64,000 nt of DNA from Adineta steineri. Lineage: Eukaryota; Rotifera; Eurotatoria; Adinetida; Adinetidae. The position numbers were made by a program, and so were the translations under genes. The stretch lies in contig CAJNOI010000002.1 in assembly GCA_905250115.1 (NCBI GenBank), forward strand, positions 502,771 to 566,770, read 5' to 3'. The notes beneath the pieces were generated by a model. That model saw only the letters and a program-made list of their open reading frames with translations, was not told where the DNA came from and did no database searches. Below are positions 11,961 to 25,684 of this stretch, one piece after another; the stretch's first letter is position 1, and the number at the start of each line of letters is the position of its first letter.

Positions 11961-12745
11961 CTAATACAAATTTATCATTTATATTTACATTAAAATTAGT
12001 TGTCTCTTTAATATAATTATGAATATAACTAATCAGTAGAATATATTTTACCCTGGTGTAGGTTTAAATAAGCGAGAGAAAAGAAATGAAATGGAGATAG
12101 CAGTGAAAAACATTTTAGGACATAATTTAAATGATAATTCATTTTACTTTGAGAAAAGAACGTAAGTAAAAGCTCAATTGATGAATTTTATATCATTTGA
12201 TTCTCGTAACCATATTTACTTCATGTATGCTGTCAATCTAAATAGTAGTGTATTTTTATTGACATGTAATTTAAATTAATCGATTAGATTTAATCAATTT
12301 CGATATATGTATACTACCTTATTTGCATTTCATATCTACCGGAGATGGTCATATAGTTTCTTAGTTGAATGTTTTATATTTAGACTCGATTAGAAATGAT
12401 ACACAAGACGAGTATACCATTTGATAATTATCTATCAACAATATTAGTAACAAATTCAATAAATATATAAATGTAAATAATATCTTTGGTATATAGTTTC
12501 CAATTAAACAAAATTCATGAATTTTATATTTGCTTTCATCTTTATATGTATTCTTTTTCTAGTTGACATTAAACTGCTAGAAAATGTACTCAAATCTTTC
12601 TCTTTTCACATAAAAAAGTATCAATAAAATATTTCAAAATATACTTCTTCTATCAATTTAAACTAAAATTATATCATTTGATGTCTTCTACTTTGTCAAT
12701 TCTGATAAAAATTAATATATACATGATATATATGAAAAAGTTTGT

Positions 12746-12931
12746 CGCGCTTTTTATGACGCTGTATCAATCAAATAATATTGTTGATTGTCGTCATATA
12801 TAGCGCTTTTATTTTTCGCGATATTATCGTTTCTCCTATACGATCGTTAATTCCATAGTCTAGCAGCGAAAAAACCGAGATTTTAAAAATCCCGAAGCTA
12901 CACCAGACTAGACGGAATTTTAGTTTCGATC
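12746..12931. repeat. Two adjacent hairpin-forming inverted repeats
   Basis: First stem: GCGCTTTTTATGACG...CAATCAA against TTGATTG.CGTCATATATAGCGC. The second is nested: GATCG..AATTCC..GTCTAG on the left against CTAGAC.GGAATT..CGATC on the right, with a smaller palindrome GATTTTAAAAATC in its loop. It is non-coding and does not fit a tRNA cloverleaf. Confidence 0.45.
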
Positions 12932-13549
12932 ATATTTTCTTTCTATGTCTCTTTTGATTCTTTCAGTTCTCTAAGATCTATCCACATAGGTAGATTAAAG
13001 AAATAAAATTTTTCTCTAATTAATACTAGAGATAAGACATATAAATGAAAGATAATGAGGAGAATACTCGATGAGGGAGTTAACCGTGCAAAGTTATTTT
13101 TTTATTGTTAACCAATTCTATAGCGATAAATCACTGAAAGATTTGGTTATTTTTCAACTTTCATACTTCATGATTGAAAACTTATAGTGCACAGTCAAAA
13201 AAACAATCATATATGTATGAAGAAAAAAGCTGATCGAGTTAACTCAAACCATCTTGAGGGTGGCTAATGCCTGAGCTCCGCTCATATCGAGTGATCCAAA
13301 ATTTAAATTCAGAAAACAAACATTTAACTTTCATTATTTTTGATTGGATTAGATACCAAAAGAATATATTCTTTATCTATATTCAACGTAACGGATGTAT
13401 TTTGTAATATGTCGCTAGTTGCTTTCGAATTGATATAAGAAAAATTGAACCAATAGAAAAAAGAAAAGTAAAATAAATAATATTCATTTCTTATGCTTCT
13501 TAGTAGTCTTTTGGTCTATTAGAATCATAATCAAAATTTATACGATACA

Positions 13550-15745
13550 ATGACCGAATTGTTGCATTCTCAAGCTGATAATATACTTATCAATGATTAT
13601 GAGGTATTTCTAAACTAAATTAATTAAATAACAATAAAAATAATCTTGTTTTGTTTTTTACTAATAAAATTTATGTAATCATTAGAGGTCAGATGTTGCT
13701 GTTTTACCCGATGTAGCAATTATTCAGGTTAGATATAATCATTTTAGTATATATATACAAGAATAGATTTACTTTCTTTTTGCTTGCTTGAAAATTTTTA
13801 TTATAAAAAACAAAAACTTATATTGATTTAAATTTTTAGACATCAACAACCGGAGAAAATGTTTCATCCAATGCAGCAACTGCTTCATCGCATGCACGAG
13901 TTGAACCAGTAGATCCACAAGATCATGAAACAACTCGTAGACATCGACGAGATGGAAATCCTGAAGAGCAAAGACCATTGAATAATGATCATGAAGAAAT
14001 ATTTAAATATGGTAAGTCATTTTTCTCTGAATTAAAAACTTCAATTATTCTAATTTTATAGGAGCAAGTCATGTTGTGAAATTATTTGTACCTGTTTCAC
14101 TTTGTATGCTTATTGTTATATTAACAATTAAAACAACAAGTAAATTTATTATATCATTAATAATCATGATCAATTTGTAAATTTTATTTTTAAGGTTCAT
14201 ATACACCAGGTGGTGCGACATGGGCGTAAGAAATTCTTTTTTGGAAAAAAATCCATTTTAATTCTATTTTTTATAGTTATACACCATTTACTGAAGATAA
14301 GCCAACAAATACACAAAAAATATTATTTTCATTGGCAAATACATTTATTTTTATGGGTTTTGTTATTACAGCTACTGTTATTTTGATACTTTTATATAAA
14401 TTTAAATGTTATAAGGTAAATTTATTAATTTTACTAAATAAATGTTAAATTATTATATTCATAGATTATTCATGGATGGTTAATTTTAACAACATTAATG
14501 TTACTCTTCTTTTTTCTCTATTCATATTTCAGGTTTGTTATCTTTTACATATATATTAACAAATACTAAAATCATTTATTTGTCTATTGACTTTTCACAG
14601 TAGTATATCCGCATCATTAAATCGACCTATTGATATGATAACAATATGTTTTTTAACATGGAATATTGGTGTTGTTGGTATGTTTTGTGTTCATTGGAAA
14701 GGCCCATTACGTATTCAACAAGCTTATTTAATTATGATGTCTGCTCTTTTGGCACTTGTTTTCTATAAATTTTTACCTGATTGGACAGGTTGGCTTATTC
14801 TTGGTGTTATATCCATATGGGGTATGTCTAAAGAATAATAATTTCATTGATAAACTTCTTTTTCATTCAATTTTAGATCTTATTGCTGTTCTATGTCCTA
14901 AAGGCCCACTACGTATTCTAGTTGAAACTGCACAAGAACGTAATGAACCGATATTTCCAGCATTAATCTATTCATGTAAATTTACTTACGAATGCTTTCT
15001 TTTTGTATTAGAATTTATTTTCGAAATTTTTAGCTACAATGGTCTATATGATTACAGCAGTTGATCCACCAGCTGAACCTGAATTTACACCAGTTAGTGT
15101 TAATAGCACTACTGCTGGTAAGAAATCACATCATCTCGATTTAAGTTTATTTGAAAAAAAACAATTTATTTTAGTTAATGTTGATGAACCATTAACTGAT
15201 GAACAAAGGAATGAACGTGCTACAATAAGAAATAATAATGCTCGACGTCAGCTTATTCCTCGAGCTGATGTACCACAAACTGAAGGAAGACGTGAACCAG
15301 CTCGATATGTAGTTGAACGATCAAATTCACCTGTACCAGATGATGATGATGATGAAAGTTAGTTTCATTTGTTTACAAAAAGCTTTTCTAAAATTCTCTG
15401 TATTTATTTCAAAAATGTTTTTAGAAGGTGTTAAACTTGGTTTAGGTGATTTCATATTCTATTCTATATTATTAGCCAAAGCATCAGCACTTGGTGATTG
15501 GAATGTTACAATAGCATGTTATCTTTCATTATTAATTGTTAGTAAAAATCTTTTAAATTATATCTTATAATATTATTTTTTCTTCCTAGGGCTTATGTTT
15601 AACATTACTTTTATTAGCTATATTTCGTAAAGCATTACCAGCTTTACCTATATCGATTACATTTGGTCTTGTACTATATTTTTCAACTGTTTATATAATT
15701 GGTCCATTTACTGCTGAATTAAGTACTGGACAAGTTTTTATATGA
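13550..15745 (+). CDS. PSEN: Presenilin, catalytic subunit of gamma-secretase
   Basis: Intramembrane aspartyl protease of the gamma-secretase complex (Notch and APP-type substrates). Exons: 13550-13603, 13686-13727, 13840-14011, 14062-14139, 14195-14225, 14277-14415, 14465-14532, 14601-14821, 14877-14975, 15034-15357, 15425-15537, 15590-15745, giving 498 residues. Landmarks in order: a hydrophilic N-terminus; [17 protein letters not shown] (TM1); the HGWLIL and [12 protein letters not shown] helices; [15 protein letters not shown]; the TM6 catalytic Asp in [16 protein letters not shown]; a long acidic cytosolic loop ending in DDDDE; the TM7 catalytic GLGD in [11 protein letters not shown]; and the PAL motif in [10 protein letters not shown]. 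The TM6 motif is WD where YD is usual. An AG acceptor at 13519-13520, just upstream of the ATG, suggests a 5' UTR intron or a trans-splice site. Confidence 0.97.
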
Positions 15746-18700
15746 TAAAAATCATAAAGAACAATTTCAAATTGTCTTTTCTTTTTGTTTTTGCTTCTAT
15801 TCGATGTCCAAATATCCTAGTCGTGTGTTTCATACACATATGAATGTATCATTTCTTTGTAATTCGTGTTTTCATTGTAACAAACTTTAAAAAAAAACCA
15901 TATATAATATATATATACATAAGTGATTTTTTTTGTTTTTTTTCTTGATTTCTCTTTAAAAAATGAAATTAATAAATATCAGATGATCAAATTAATCCTT
16001 TTAATCTTGTCTATGATTTTCTAGGAGGAAAAAAAGAAATAATTCTATATACTCGATATGTATTTTTTTTTCTTTTATATAAATAGAAAATGAAACTTAA
16101 TGAAATAGTAAGAAGTATTTTGAGAATAGATTTAAAGTTTATCTCATGGTCATCTTTTCGTATTTGTAATATGAGAATTACTTGTCCTTGTTGTATCATT
16201 TCAATAACGATAATTGTTGATCAATAGCAAACATTCAATATACATGTTGTAATGACAGTAAAAGAAGTGAAAAAAAATCCATCAACCAATTTTACATTTT
16301 TTTTATGGAGTATGAATATCGTTTAAGATCCCATATTTTTTTTTATATTCTCTTCTTTAAACTAATGACAATCTAAATAGTATTGAACCTTGAGGATCAG
16401 ATCGATCATGGATGGATAAATGCGTCCATCCAAGCGATACAAAAAAAGGAAAAGAAAGGTTAAAAAGGACAACCAGCGGTCATCTTCTTTCTTTCGTGTT
16501 TTATGATTACATCATATCATTATTGTAATGTGTTAGTATCATCATAACTAATGTTTTTTAGTTAAATGGTAAGCTTTCTTACATTTCGATTAAAATAAAT
16601 ATATTTGAAAAAAATTTATATATAAGTGTAAAAAGACGTGCTTGGCTTTTTTCTTGAATGACAATGATCTTCTGTAAGTATACACATAACATAACACGTA
16701 AAGAACAGGTAGGTATAAGAAGACTTATATATAATTCATTTAACAGTCTTCTTTCATTTCGATGATGGTTCACAAGAAAGGTTACGTTCTGTATGAGAAA
16801 GACAAACGATATAACTGTCCCTCACCTTTTTATATATTTTGTTTATATTAATCAGTGTTAAATGTACAACTTATGTGAGATAGTTGATTATATATATACA
16901 TATCTATGTATTCTTTTAAATCTTCAAGCCTATGAATAGATTATCAAACTAACCATCTTAGTGAGATTTTCGCATATATAGACGTTTGAAGGCAAATATA
17001 AGATATAAGTATGAGATAAAACTTTATTAGTAAAACGAATAAATGTCATCTTTGATCATTAAGTTAAGATTTTCTTTTGTTCACAGTATGAAATACTACT
17101 ATCAATGAAGTTTGATATATGTATATGTACTTTAATTCTTTTGATTACGTCAAACTTTATCTTGTCTTTGTTTCTGTATATACATATACAAGTATATATG
17201 TACATATGAACCTCGAAGGTGACCACACATACACGCACAGATGGTTTTCATTTTCCTTTTTCTTTTCTTTTTTTTTGTTTTATTTGTTATGTATATATAA
17301 TACATATCCATTTTTAAAATGGACATCAGAAGTGTGTTTGTGTGTGAACGAATATTTAAACGATTGAATGTTACTGTCAAAAGAAAGTATAGGTGACGAA
17401 TGTTAAAATCAGTTCTTTTCTTTACTTTCTTCTCATCTCCTCCCATCATAAACGATCGATCATCAACTTATATAGCTTCTTGCGTGTTCTGTTCAAAAAA
17501 AATAAAGAAAAAGAAAAAGAAAAACTATGAAGACCGCAAGGCGACGGTAGTGGTCATCATATAGCGCAATACAATTAAGCATCGAACAATCAATTGTACA
17601 TGATCATCGACGATAACGTTTGATATGTCACAACCGTCATCACAACTGTACATTTAAAGGCAAAGAATTGGTGAAGAATTGCGTGTATTGGCTAGTAAAA
17701 ATGTATACATTGCGTCAATACGGACATTGGGAGTGTCGAAATCGAGGAGAATGCGAGAGAGAGAGTGAGAAAAAAGAGACTTGGGATGTAAGCTAAACGA
17801 AAAAAGAAGAAGAATGAGAAAAAAGAGGCTTATTAACATACAGATGTAGCTCATACTTTGTATATGAATATGTCTTAAGGCTTTTGTTAGATCATAAGAA
17901 TTTACTATTCGATTTCACTTGAAATGGCAATTGAGACAGTCCATTTTGTGATTGTGTCCTCAGATAATATATGTATATGTGTATATATATATATATATGT
18001 GTGAGTAAATGTCTTTAGATCAAATACGACAAAAATGAACGCTTTTAAAATTGATTCCTCATCGAATGACTCTTTCTTTTGTTCTTTTCTGTTTATTATG
18101 CTAAACAATCTGAAGTTTATATATAGTAGATATGTACAATTTGAAGGACATATTTATATATATATAGATTCATGTCTGACTTCATTGAAAAATAGAAATT
18201 AACCTTGGTCAACAATAAATAAACTAGTTGTTCTATTTATTAATTTCTTGTACTCCTTACACACATATATACATATATACATACATATTTGTATATATAT
18301 AAATCCAATAGTGAGAGCGGATCGTGTCTCTACGTGCTCTTTTCTGTATGTTATTCTCCTTTATTATTCAGAAGCCATAGAATGCTATTTCGATTATTTT
18401 AATGAATTTGTCGTGTGTAAATTGACATAGACAAACTTAAAGTCGTGCCTTTTCATTTCTTTTACTTTTCTTCTCAAATATTCTCCTACTATTCATATCG
18501 ATTGACCTGAGAGAAAATGAATAAAACCTTGAATATTGTGAAGAAGATCAGTAATAACTGATAACTGATCTTCTCTTCATTGCATATATGTTCATTCTAT
18601 CTATATTCGTTAAGCATACAAGCGTATGCTTACATGAAAGATAAGTATCCAGTAGTTACAATGTCATCTCTCTCACCGTCCCTTTTTTTTCTTCTTATTA

Positions 18701-19913
18701 ATAGCCACTCAATATTCTCGCGCGCATACATATTACACAATTTTAGACAACGGTTTTTTTTTCTTTTTATATTGAAGACACATTGCGAAATTTTTTTTTG
18801 TATGTAGTTTATCGTTTTTTTGCAAGCATCATTACTATTGAACAAAGGAGGAAGAGGAAAGAAGGGAGATGGAGATAGAGAGAGAGAGAGAGAGAGAAAG
18901 AGAAAGACAAAATAATTACATATAGATGTTTGTTGTTACATATCTCTGTATATAGATAGATATGAAAAATGGCAGACGAACAAAACGTTGCACTACGCAC
19001 TCTATTATCAGTTCAATTTGATGTTATGACTGGCTGCCTGTCTATCATTAGATGACATTAGATCATCAAACTGTCTACATGTAACATTTTCGATTGAGGT
19101 GCCAGGTAAGTATTAGAGAATGAAAAAGAGAATGAATGAACATTATATGAAAAACAATAAAGTGATAGAAATAGACAAAGTGAATAAAAATAGAACTATG
19201 TCTAACATACTTAAAGAAGTATGAATAAACATAGACATATATAATAAAAAAAACAAGGTAAGAGTGAACAAAATAGATTTCTATATATACATATCTTTTA
19301 ATAGTTATTGTTTTAAATATAAACTTTCTAATTAATTTTTTTAAGTTTCATAATATAAAACTAATCTCTATTAATATAATATTCCAAAGAATAATATTTG
19401 GATATAAATTGTCTTTTCGTTCTAATGTCAAATGATCTTCTTTTCTTTATCGTTTTTTTTTCTTCTTCTATTTAACGACTGGACGATTCCTATCCAGTGC
19501 TATTTACTGTTATATACCGTCCATCCATTTATCTAACTATCGATATTGCTCGTTGTTCTCTCTGTTAAACGAGAATACGACCTTTGTTTATCTAGAATGA
19601 CTTCTCTTCTTCGATATATACATATAAATACTCGGTGAATCATTGACTAGTCTCAGTTTACATATCCTCTATCATATTATTTTACTAGTAAGACGATAAA
19701 TAATATGCACTATTCATTTTTTAGTTAAGTGAAAAAGTGAAACATATAAGTACTAGATCAATAAAATTCAATTATCGATAGAAATTAACTTATGATATTA
19801 TATGCAAATATTTATTTTAATTTTTTTCAGCATATATTACACTTTTTTCTCTTATTTATTTTAGACAATAAAAGATCTCATTTTGTCTTGAGTGAGAGTG
19901 ACGGCGAAGTCTA
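15746..19913. other. 4.2-kb gene-free stretch
   Basis: It contains only AT-rich sequence, microsatellites and short basic or aromatic chance frames. An AG acceptor at 19863-19864 marks the start of the 5' UTR exon of the next gene, so part of this stretch may be a 5' UTR intron or promoter. Confidence 0.55.
18876..18898. repeat. GA microsatellite
   Basis: A run of GA dinucleotides within a purine-rich tract of about 60 bp. Confidence 0.85.
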
Positions 19914-22900
19914 ATGCTGACCACTCCGACGACGACGACTATTCAATTTAGTTCACCCGCTGATGATGTTTTTAAAATTGGTTAGTTTAAAAGAGAGAAG
20001 AATAGTGAAGAGAAGAGAAAAGAAAAGAATTTTTCTATATATAATTATTCATTATTTTATTTCATTCTTTTAAATAGACATGACATCAAGTCAGTCGCCT
20101 TCTAATGGTTTCGTTGGATTACCGCCTCCTCCTCCTCCGCCGCCGGCACCACCCGTATTTAACAACACAAATAATTTATGTAAAATTTTACTTCCACATC
20201 AAGAAGTTAATTTAGTTGTTAATCGAGCTAATGTTACGGAAATTCAAGCACGTTCTATTCCAACAATGCTCATGGCTGGCAATAATATTTGGACACGACG
20301 TGTAGTACCAAATCTTCGTATACAACAAACTATATTTGATGAACATTATGGTGAATCAAAATCGACAATGACAGGGCATTATCGAAGATCAAGTTTAACA
20401 ACATCTTTTATAGGCGGAGGAGGAGGAATAGGCGGTATTAATGACGATGGACCACTTTCATTTGTTTTACTTGATGCTACATCTAAAATGCTTTATGATG
20501 TACCAATGCGTCATTTACTACAATTAGTCAAAAAAGATCATGATGATGATGCTAGTATTGATCATGTTATTCGAGCTATTGACGAAACACATATGAAATC
20601 AGAATGGTAAGTAGTTACATACATACATACATACATATATATAGAATCTTATTAACAAAACATTTTTCAAGTATTCATTGATATAGATGTAACATATTTG
20701 TATTCTTTTCTTTTACTAGTATTTATTTAATCTATGTTAACTTCTTCGTTTTTTTCTTTTGACAAAGTGCACTCATATTACTTCTATGTTGAGTTTAGAA
20801 AAAAAAGAGAGATCCTTGAATAAATGTTTGATTTGCTTTAAGGGTTATTATTTAGTATTCAAAAAAGAAGAAGATTGTTTACTAAGATGTTTATATTATG
20901 TAAAAAAAATTGATTATATATATATTTGATTAAATATTGAGGTTTCTTTTTGAATAATGACTTATTTTACATAATAAAATTTTTAAATATTACGAAAAAC
21001 ATATGAGGATATATCAAACAAATTATTTTCATATATTTAGGCTTGATGCTGTTACTGCTTTAAATAAACAATTTGATAAACGACCCGAAGATAAAGCTCG
21101 AGTATTAGCACATAAAGGATCAACACATGGTTTGGTACTTATAGAACAATTTTTTGTTAAACTTGTTCGTGTACCAGCTTATGAATTTAAATTAATTTAT
21201 TTAAAATTTCGTGAAGAAGCACCAACACAACTTGAACGTATGAGTAAACATATAAATGATCTACTTGAAAGTGTTCAAGTTATTTTAACTAATGAACAAT
21301 TACCAGGTATTCTTCATTTACTTTGTTTACTTTACAATAGTATAACAGGTAAAACAATTCCTGGTCTTCATTTTGATTCCATATTATCTGTTCTTTCAAC
21401 ACGTACACCAAAACAAAATACAACTATATCACATGTACTTTGTCATTTATTAGAAGAACAATATTCAACATTATTAAATATATTTGATAATCAAATATTA
21501 TTAAAATTAAAAGATTTATCATCAATTAAATATATACCAATTTATATTGATATAAGATTATTATATACACGTTATAAACAATTAAATACAACATTACGTG
21601 AATTACAACAACAATTAATTATATTACCTGAACATATTAAAACAACACTTAATGATTTACAACTTACATTTACAAAATTATTTGATGATGAAAATAAAAT
21701 AAAAAAATGTGAAAAAGATTTAGCAAGTTATTTTTGTGTTTGGGATTTATCACTTGAAGTTTGTTTATCAACACTTGGACAATTTATTGATAAAATACGT
21801 CTTGCTCATATGCAAAATGTTGAACAACGTCGTCGAAATGATTTAGCACTTAAACAACAATTACAAAATCAACGTACATATGAAAATCGTACACTTCAAA
21901 CACCGACAACATCACGTTTATTACGAAGTTCACAAAATCAATATGGTTCCGATACAAATATATTTCGTGATCATCTCAATGTTCCATTAACACCAACAGC
22001 TACACGTCAACGATTTAAAGTTAATAAAACTTCACGTGAACGATTTTGTGCATCATCACGTGATGTTTCTCATATTAATGATGATCAACAAGAACAAATA
22101 GAATCAACAACACCATCACCATCACCACCATTAACAACATCAATAAAATCAACACCAATGCGTACACAAAATCTATTACCAAATGCAATACCTCGTAAAC
22201 GTGGTCATTCACCAGCAACAAAAACTGTTTTTACAAAACGACCATTTAATGCTCTGCCAGTATGTTCACCACCACCAATTCAAGATCAACAACAATTAGA
22301 TGATGTTTTTGTTTCACCAATAACAAGTAATGAAAAAGAAGATGATAATGATACACATATGGATTGTTCAACAGCAACAACAATGTCAACATCAACAGCA
22401 ACAACAACAACAGAAGAAATAAATTCTATTGATATGAATGTAACTGATGATCATTCATTACCAACAAATGACTCATCAACAGCTCGTATGATATCTGTTT
22501 GTGAAATTCGACCATCATTCTATTTAACAACATCAATAAGACGTTTATTTGATCCTTCAACTGATCAATCAACACCAAATGATACTAGTTCATCTTCGGA
22601 ATATAAAACAGGTAATTCTATAACACCATCATTCACCGATTATCAACATTATCAATATTCAAATAATGATAATGAACATAATAAAGAGAATTCAAAATAT
22701 CCATCAACATTAACTCCAATTACATCATCATCATCATCTGAAATACAAATTCCAACTGAGGTAAAAAAATCTAGTGTATTCAAACTTTTTCTAAAAAATC
22801 CAATATATAATTAGTGATTAGTTAACTAACACATTGTTCTTGATTCTCTATTAATTAATTGCTTGATTAAACATCTTTTTGTTTACCTTATTTTTCTTTT

Positions 22901-25331
22901 TTTTGCTTGCTAACTGTTGTTATGTTTATTTGGTTCTTTGTTTGCTGCTTCTGCTACTTTTTGTAGTTATCTTCTCATTGGTATACAAATTTATTTCATC
23001 TGATTTGATGTTCAATATTGATAACACCCCACTTTCCTTCAAAAAAGTGACCATGAAAAAAACAAAAAAAAAAATGATATTCATCGATTTCTATTTGTTT
23101 GTTGTTAGAAACTATTTTGTATCTTGTTGTCAGATCTAAGAAGATAGCATATTTATCATGTCACATATCCGATATTAACGATTATTACAATCAATCATAA
23201 ACATTTACATCATGGAAATGTGCGTGAATTAGACTGATCTTCTTCTCGTTTTCTATTTTTTCTTTACTTTTTCTTTTTCTTCTTCATATATATATTCATG
23301 TTTTTAAGATAAAACCAAAAGATTGTTGAAACAACTTTATTTTTGATTTGATTTGTTTTTTTTCTAAGTTTACTTTATTTTTGAAACAGTGATGTTTAGT
23401 TCGTGGTTTTTTTTATAGAAAAAAAAGATCTTTTCATTTACTATCATTGCATTTCTATTTTTGCGTTTTGTTTCAAGCGTTCGTTTGTTTGTTTTTTTTT
23501 TGCTTTATTGTTAACTCTAACCGTGATTTATTTCATTCTTTTCATGTAGTTGATAACATCGTGTTTTGTATGAATAGTTGATATTTTTGAAGATGAGAAA
23601 AACATAGATTAATATAATATGAACACAAATGCATGTATACTTCTTTTCTAACCACTGATTAGTATTAGTACTGTAGTTATAACAACACTTCATATTAGAA
23701 CTTCTTTAGTAGATATATATATTGCTTTTTATTCGGAAACTCATAACAGGTAAGTACTGATGAAATTCTATATTGAAAGTCAATAATAAGATTTTTGATA
23801 TTATTCGGAATTCATTATGTATTGAAGACTTAACAGTAGAAATAACGTCATTATCGTTATGTTGATTGAAAGAATATATCAGCACGTATTATGAAAAAAT
23901 ATTTCATAAATCTTAAATCTGATATTTACTTTTTTCGAAAATATTTCTCAAAAAATCGATTCATTTTAGTTACCTTCATTATCAAATCCTATTGAAGATG
24001 ATAGTCAACAATGTTCTAGTTCATCATCTTCATCATTACCAGCTGATATATCCAATGATGAGAATCATAGTTTACCTATAATTCCATTATTACTATCGGA
24101 TTCCGAAACACTTGATGAAGGTTTTGAAACTCAATCAAATATAAGTGAAACTGTTGAATTAATCACTCCACGATCATGTCCATTAGAACCAGTTTCACAT
24201 GAAATTAATGATATCAAATGTAGATCAATTGAAGAAACACTTGCTGACGATCTTACTCGACGTCTTACTTTTAATTCAACTCGTCGATTAAGTCATGATA
24301 GTGGTATTCGTATTAATAGTAAACGAATATCTCTAGCCAATGCTCGACAAGGAAATTTATTGAAAACATCAGCTTCTGCTTATAGCTATCCAACATTTAA
24401 TTCGAATGGATTACAAAATCAACATAAACATTTGTTTACAAAACGTACACCATCAGCTGAGAGTATACGATCTATATTGAACAATAATAATAGTTCAGCG
24501 ATAGCTCTTCGATCAAGTCGACATATACAACGATGTGCTGTATCTCGAAGGATTTGGACTGAAAAAGACTCTGATGATACATCAAAAACTCCAGCTACTT
24601 CTCCATCATCATCAACACCATTATCTCCATCGTCAACACAACCAACTTCAGTAGAACCTGATGATGTATCATCATCTTCTACTGCTACAACGACAACTAC
24701 GACTACAACTGCAAAAACAAGTACTATGACGATGATGAATCATCGTATACCGTCTAGTAAAGCTAAAAATAAAATTCGTAATCTTCAATCGTTAACTAAT
24801 GCATCATCACGTTCAAATTCTCCTCTCATTCGTAAAATTCCCCCTCGTCTTGGTCATGCAAGTTCATGTCAAAATGTTTCGACAATAACACCAACCAACA
24901 CTAATTCAAAATCTTCACTAATAACTAAAACGCGTTCTCCACCAAATTTTTTCTTAAATAGTAGTCAACTTCTTCGTTCAACATTTACTCGATCAAATAA
25001 TGAAAAGCCTTTACGTGCTTTTCAAATGTCAACTACAATGAATAATGAATCATCCGTACTAAATCGACCATCACCAAGAATACGACGATTATTTAGTTCA
25101 AGTAGTGATATTGAATCAACAACGATATCATCACCTAAACCTGTTCGAAAACCACCATCATCTTATCATCATCAAAAATCATCTACGAATAAAACAGTAT
25201 TAACTACTGTTCTTCCATCTTCTAGTTTACCTACCAATCGAAAAAAATCGACTAGTACAAGTGATCTACGTAAAACAACTCCAATGAACAGTAGTGTTTT
25301 TCAACGTTTAACTCAATCTAAACGATTGTAA
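19914..25331 (+). CDS. FH2 (formin homology 2) domain protein, long form
   Basis: Predicted actin-filament nucleation or elongation factor. Exons: 19914-19980, 20078-20606, 21041-22760, 23970-25331, giving 1225 residues. The start at 19914 is in frame across the first intron. The Met at 20080 is an alternative. A short FH1 segment of eight Pro plus APP lies near residue 40. The FH2 lasso contains NNIWTRR. The knob starts FVLLDATSKMLYDVPMRHLLQL and crosses the exon 2/3 junction at SEW-L. The post region ends CLSTLGQFIDKIRLAHMQN. The usual GNxMN motif is degenerate (LYNSITGK). About 700 Ser/Thr/Pro-rich residues follow. There is no GTPase-binding/FH3 domain, so FHDC1 (INF1) is the closest architecture. 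Failure to splice after 22760 would give a form ending at 22814. The gene is convergent with its paralogue. Confidence 0.85.
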
Positions 25332-25684
25332 TATGTAAAAACAAAAAAAAAAGATTCTTTTTTTTTCTTTTCATTTTTCACAATGTATGCTCTCTTCTTT
25401 TTAAATTTGTTTTCTTTCTTTCTTTCTTTTTATAATGATTGAATCTATTTTAGAACAAAATTAATGATAAGCAATTTGTATCATGCTTTGATTTTCTTTA
25501 TACATATATATTTTTTTCTTTTAAACGTATATAACATCGAACAAAAAAACTAAACCGTTAGTTAAAACAAAAAAACCCATGCAAAAAAAAAACAAACAAT
25601 ATTAACGCAAAAAAACATCAAATATTCGATATTTGAATGAACATTTAAAAACAGAAAGAAAAAAAACATCAAATTAAGTTATAT
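25332..25684. other. Convergent intergenic region
   Basis: These 353 bp separate the stop codons of two convergent FH2 genes. The tract is dominated by T-rich and A-rich runs, as expected for opposed 3' ends. No gene is seen. Confidence 0.6.

Larger units (their letters stand above)
11391..13549. other. Gene-free stretch before presenilin
   Basis: About 2.2 kb, AT-rich, without supported coding sequence. It contains a G-rich hairpin near 11908-11960 and a compound inverted-repeat structure at about 12746-12931, both listed separately. Confidence 0.55.

Noticed and set aside
12842-12931. Possible tRNA-like cloverleaf
   Set aside because: No T-loop (GTTCRA) or anticodon-arm geometry. It is a nested inverted repeat instead.
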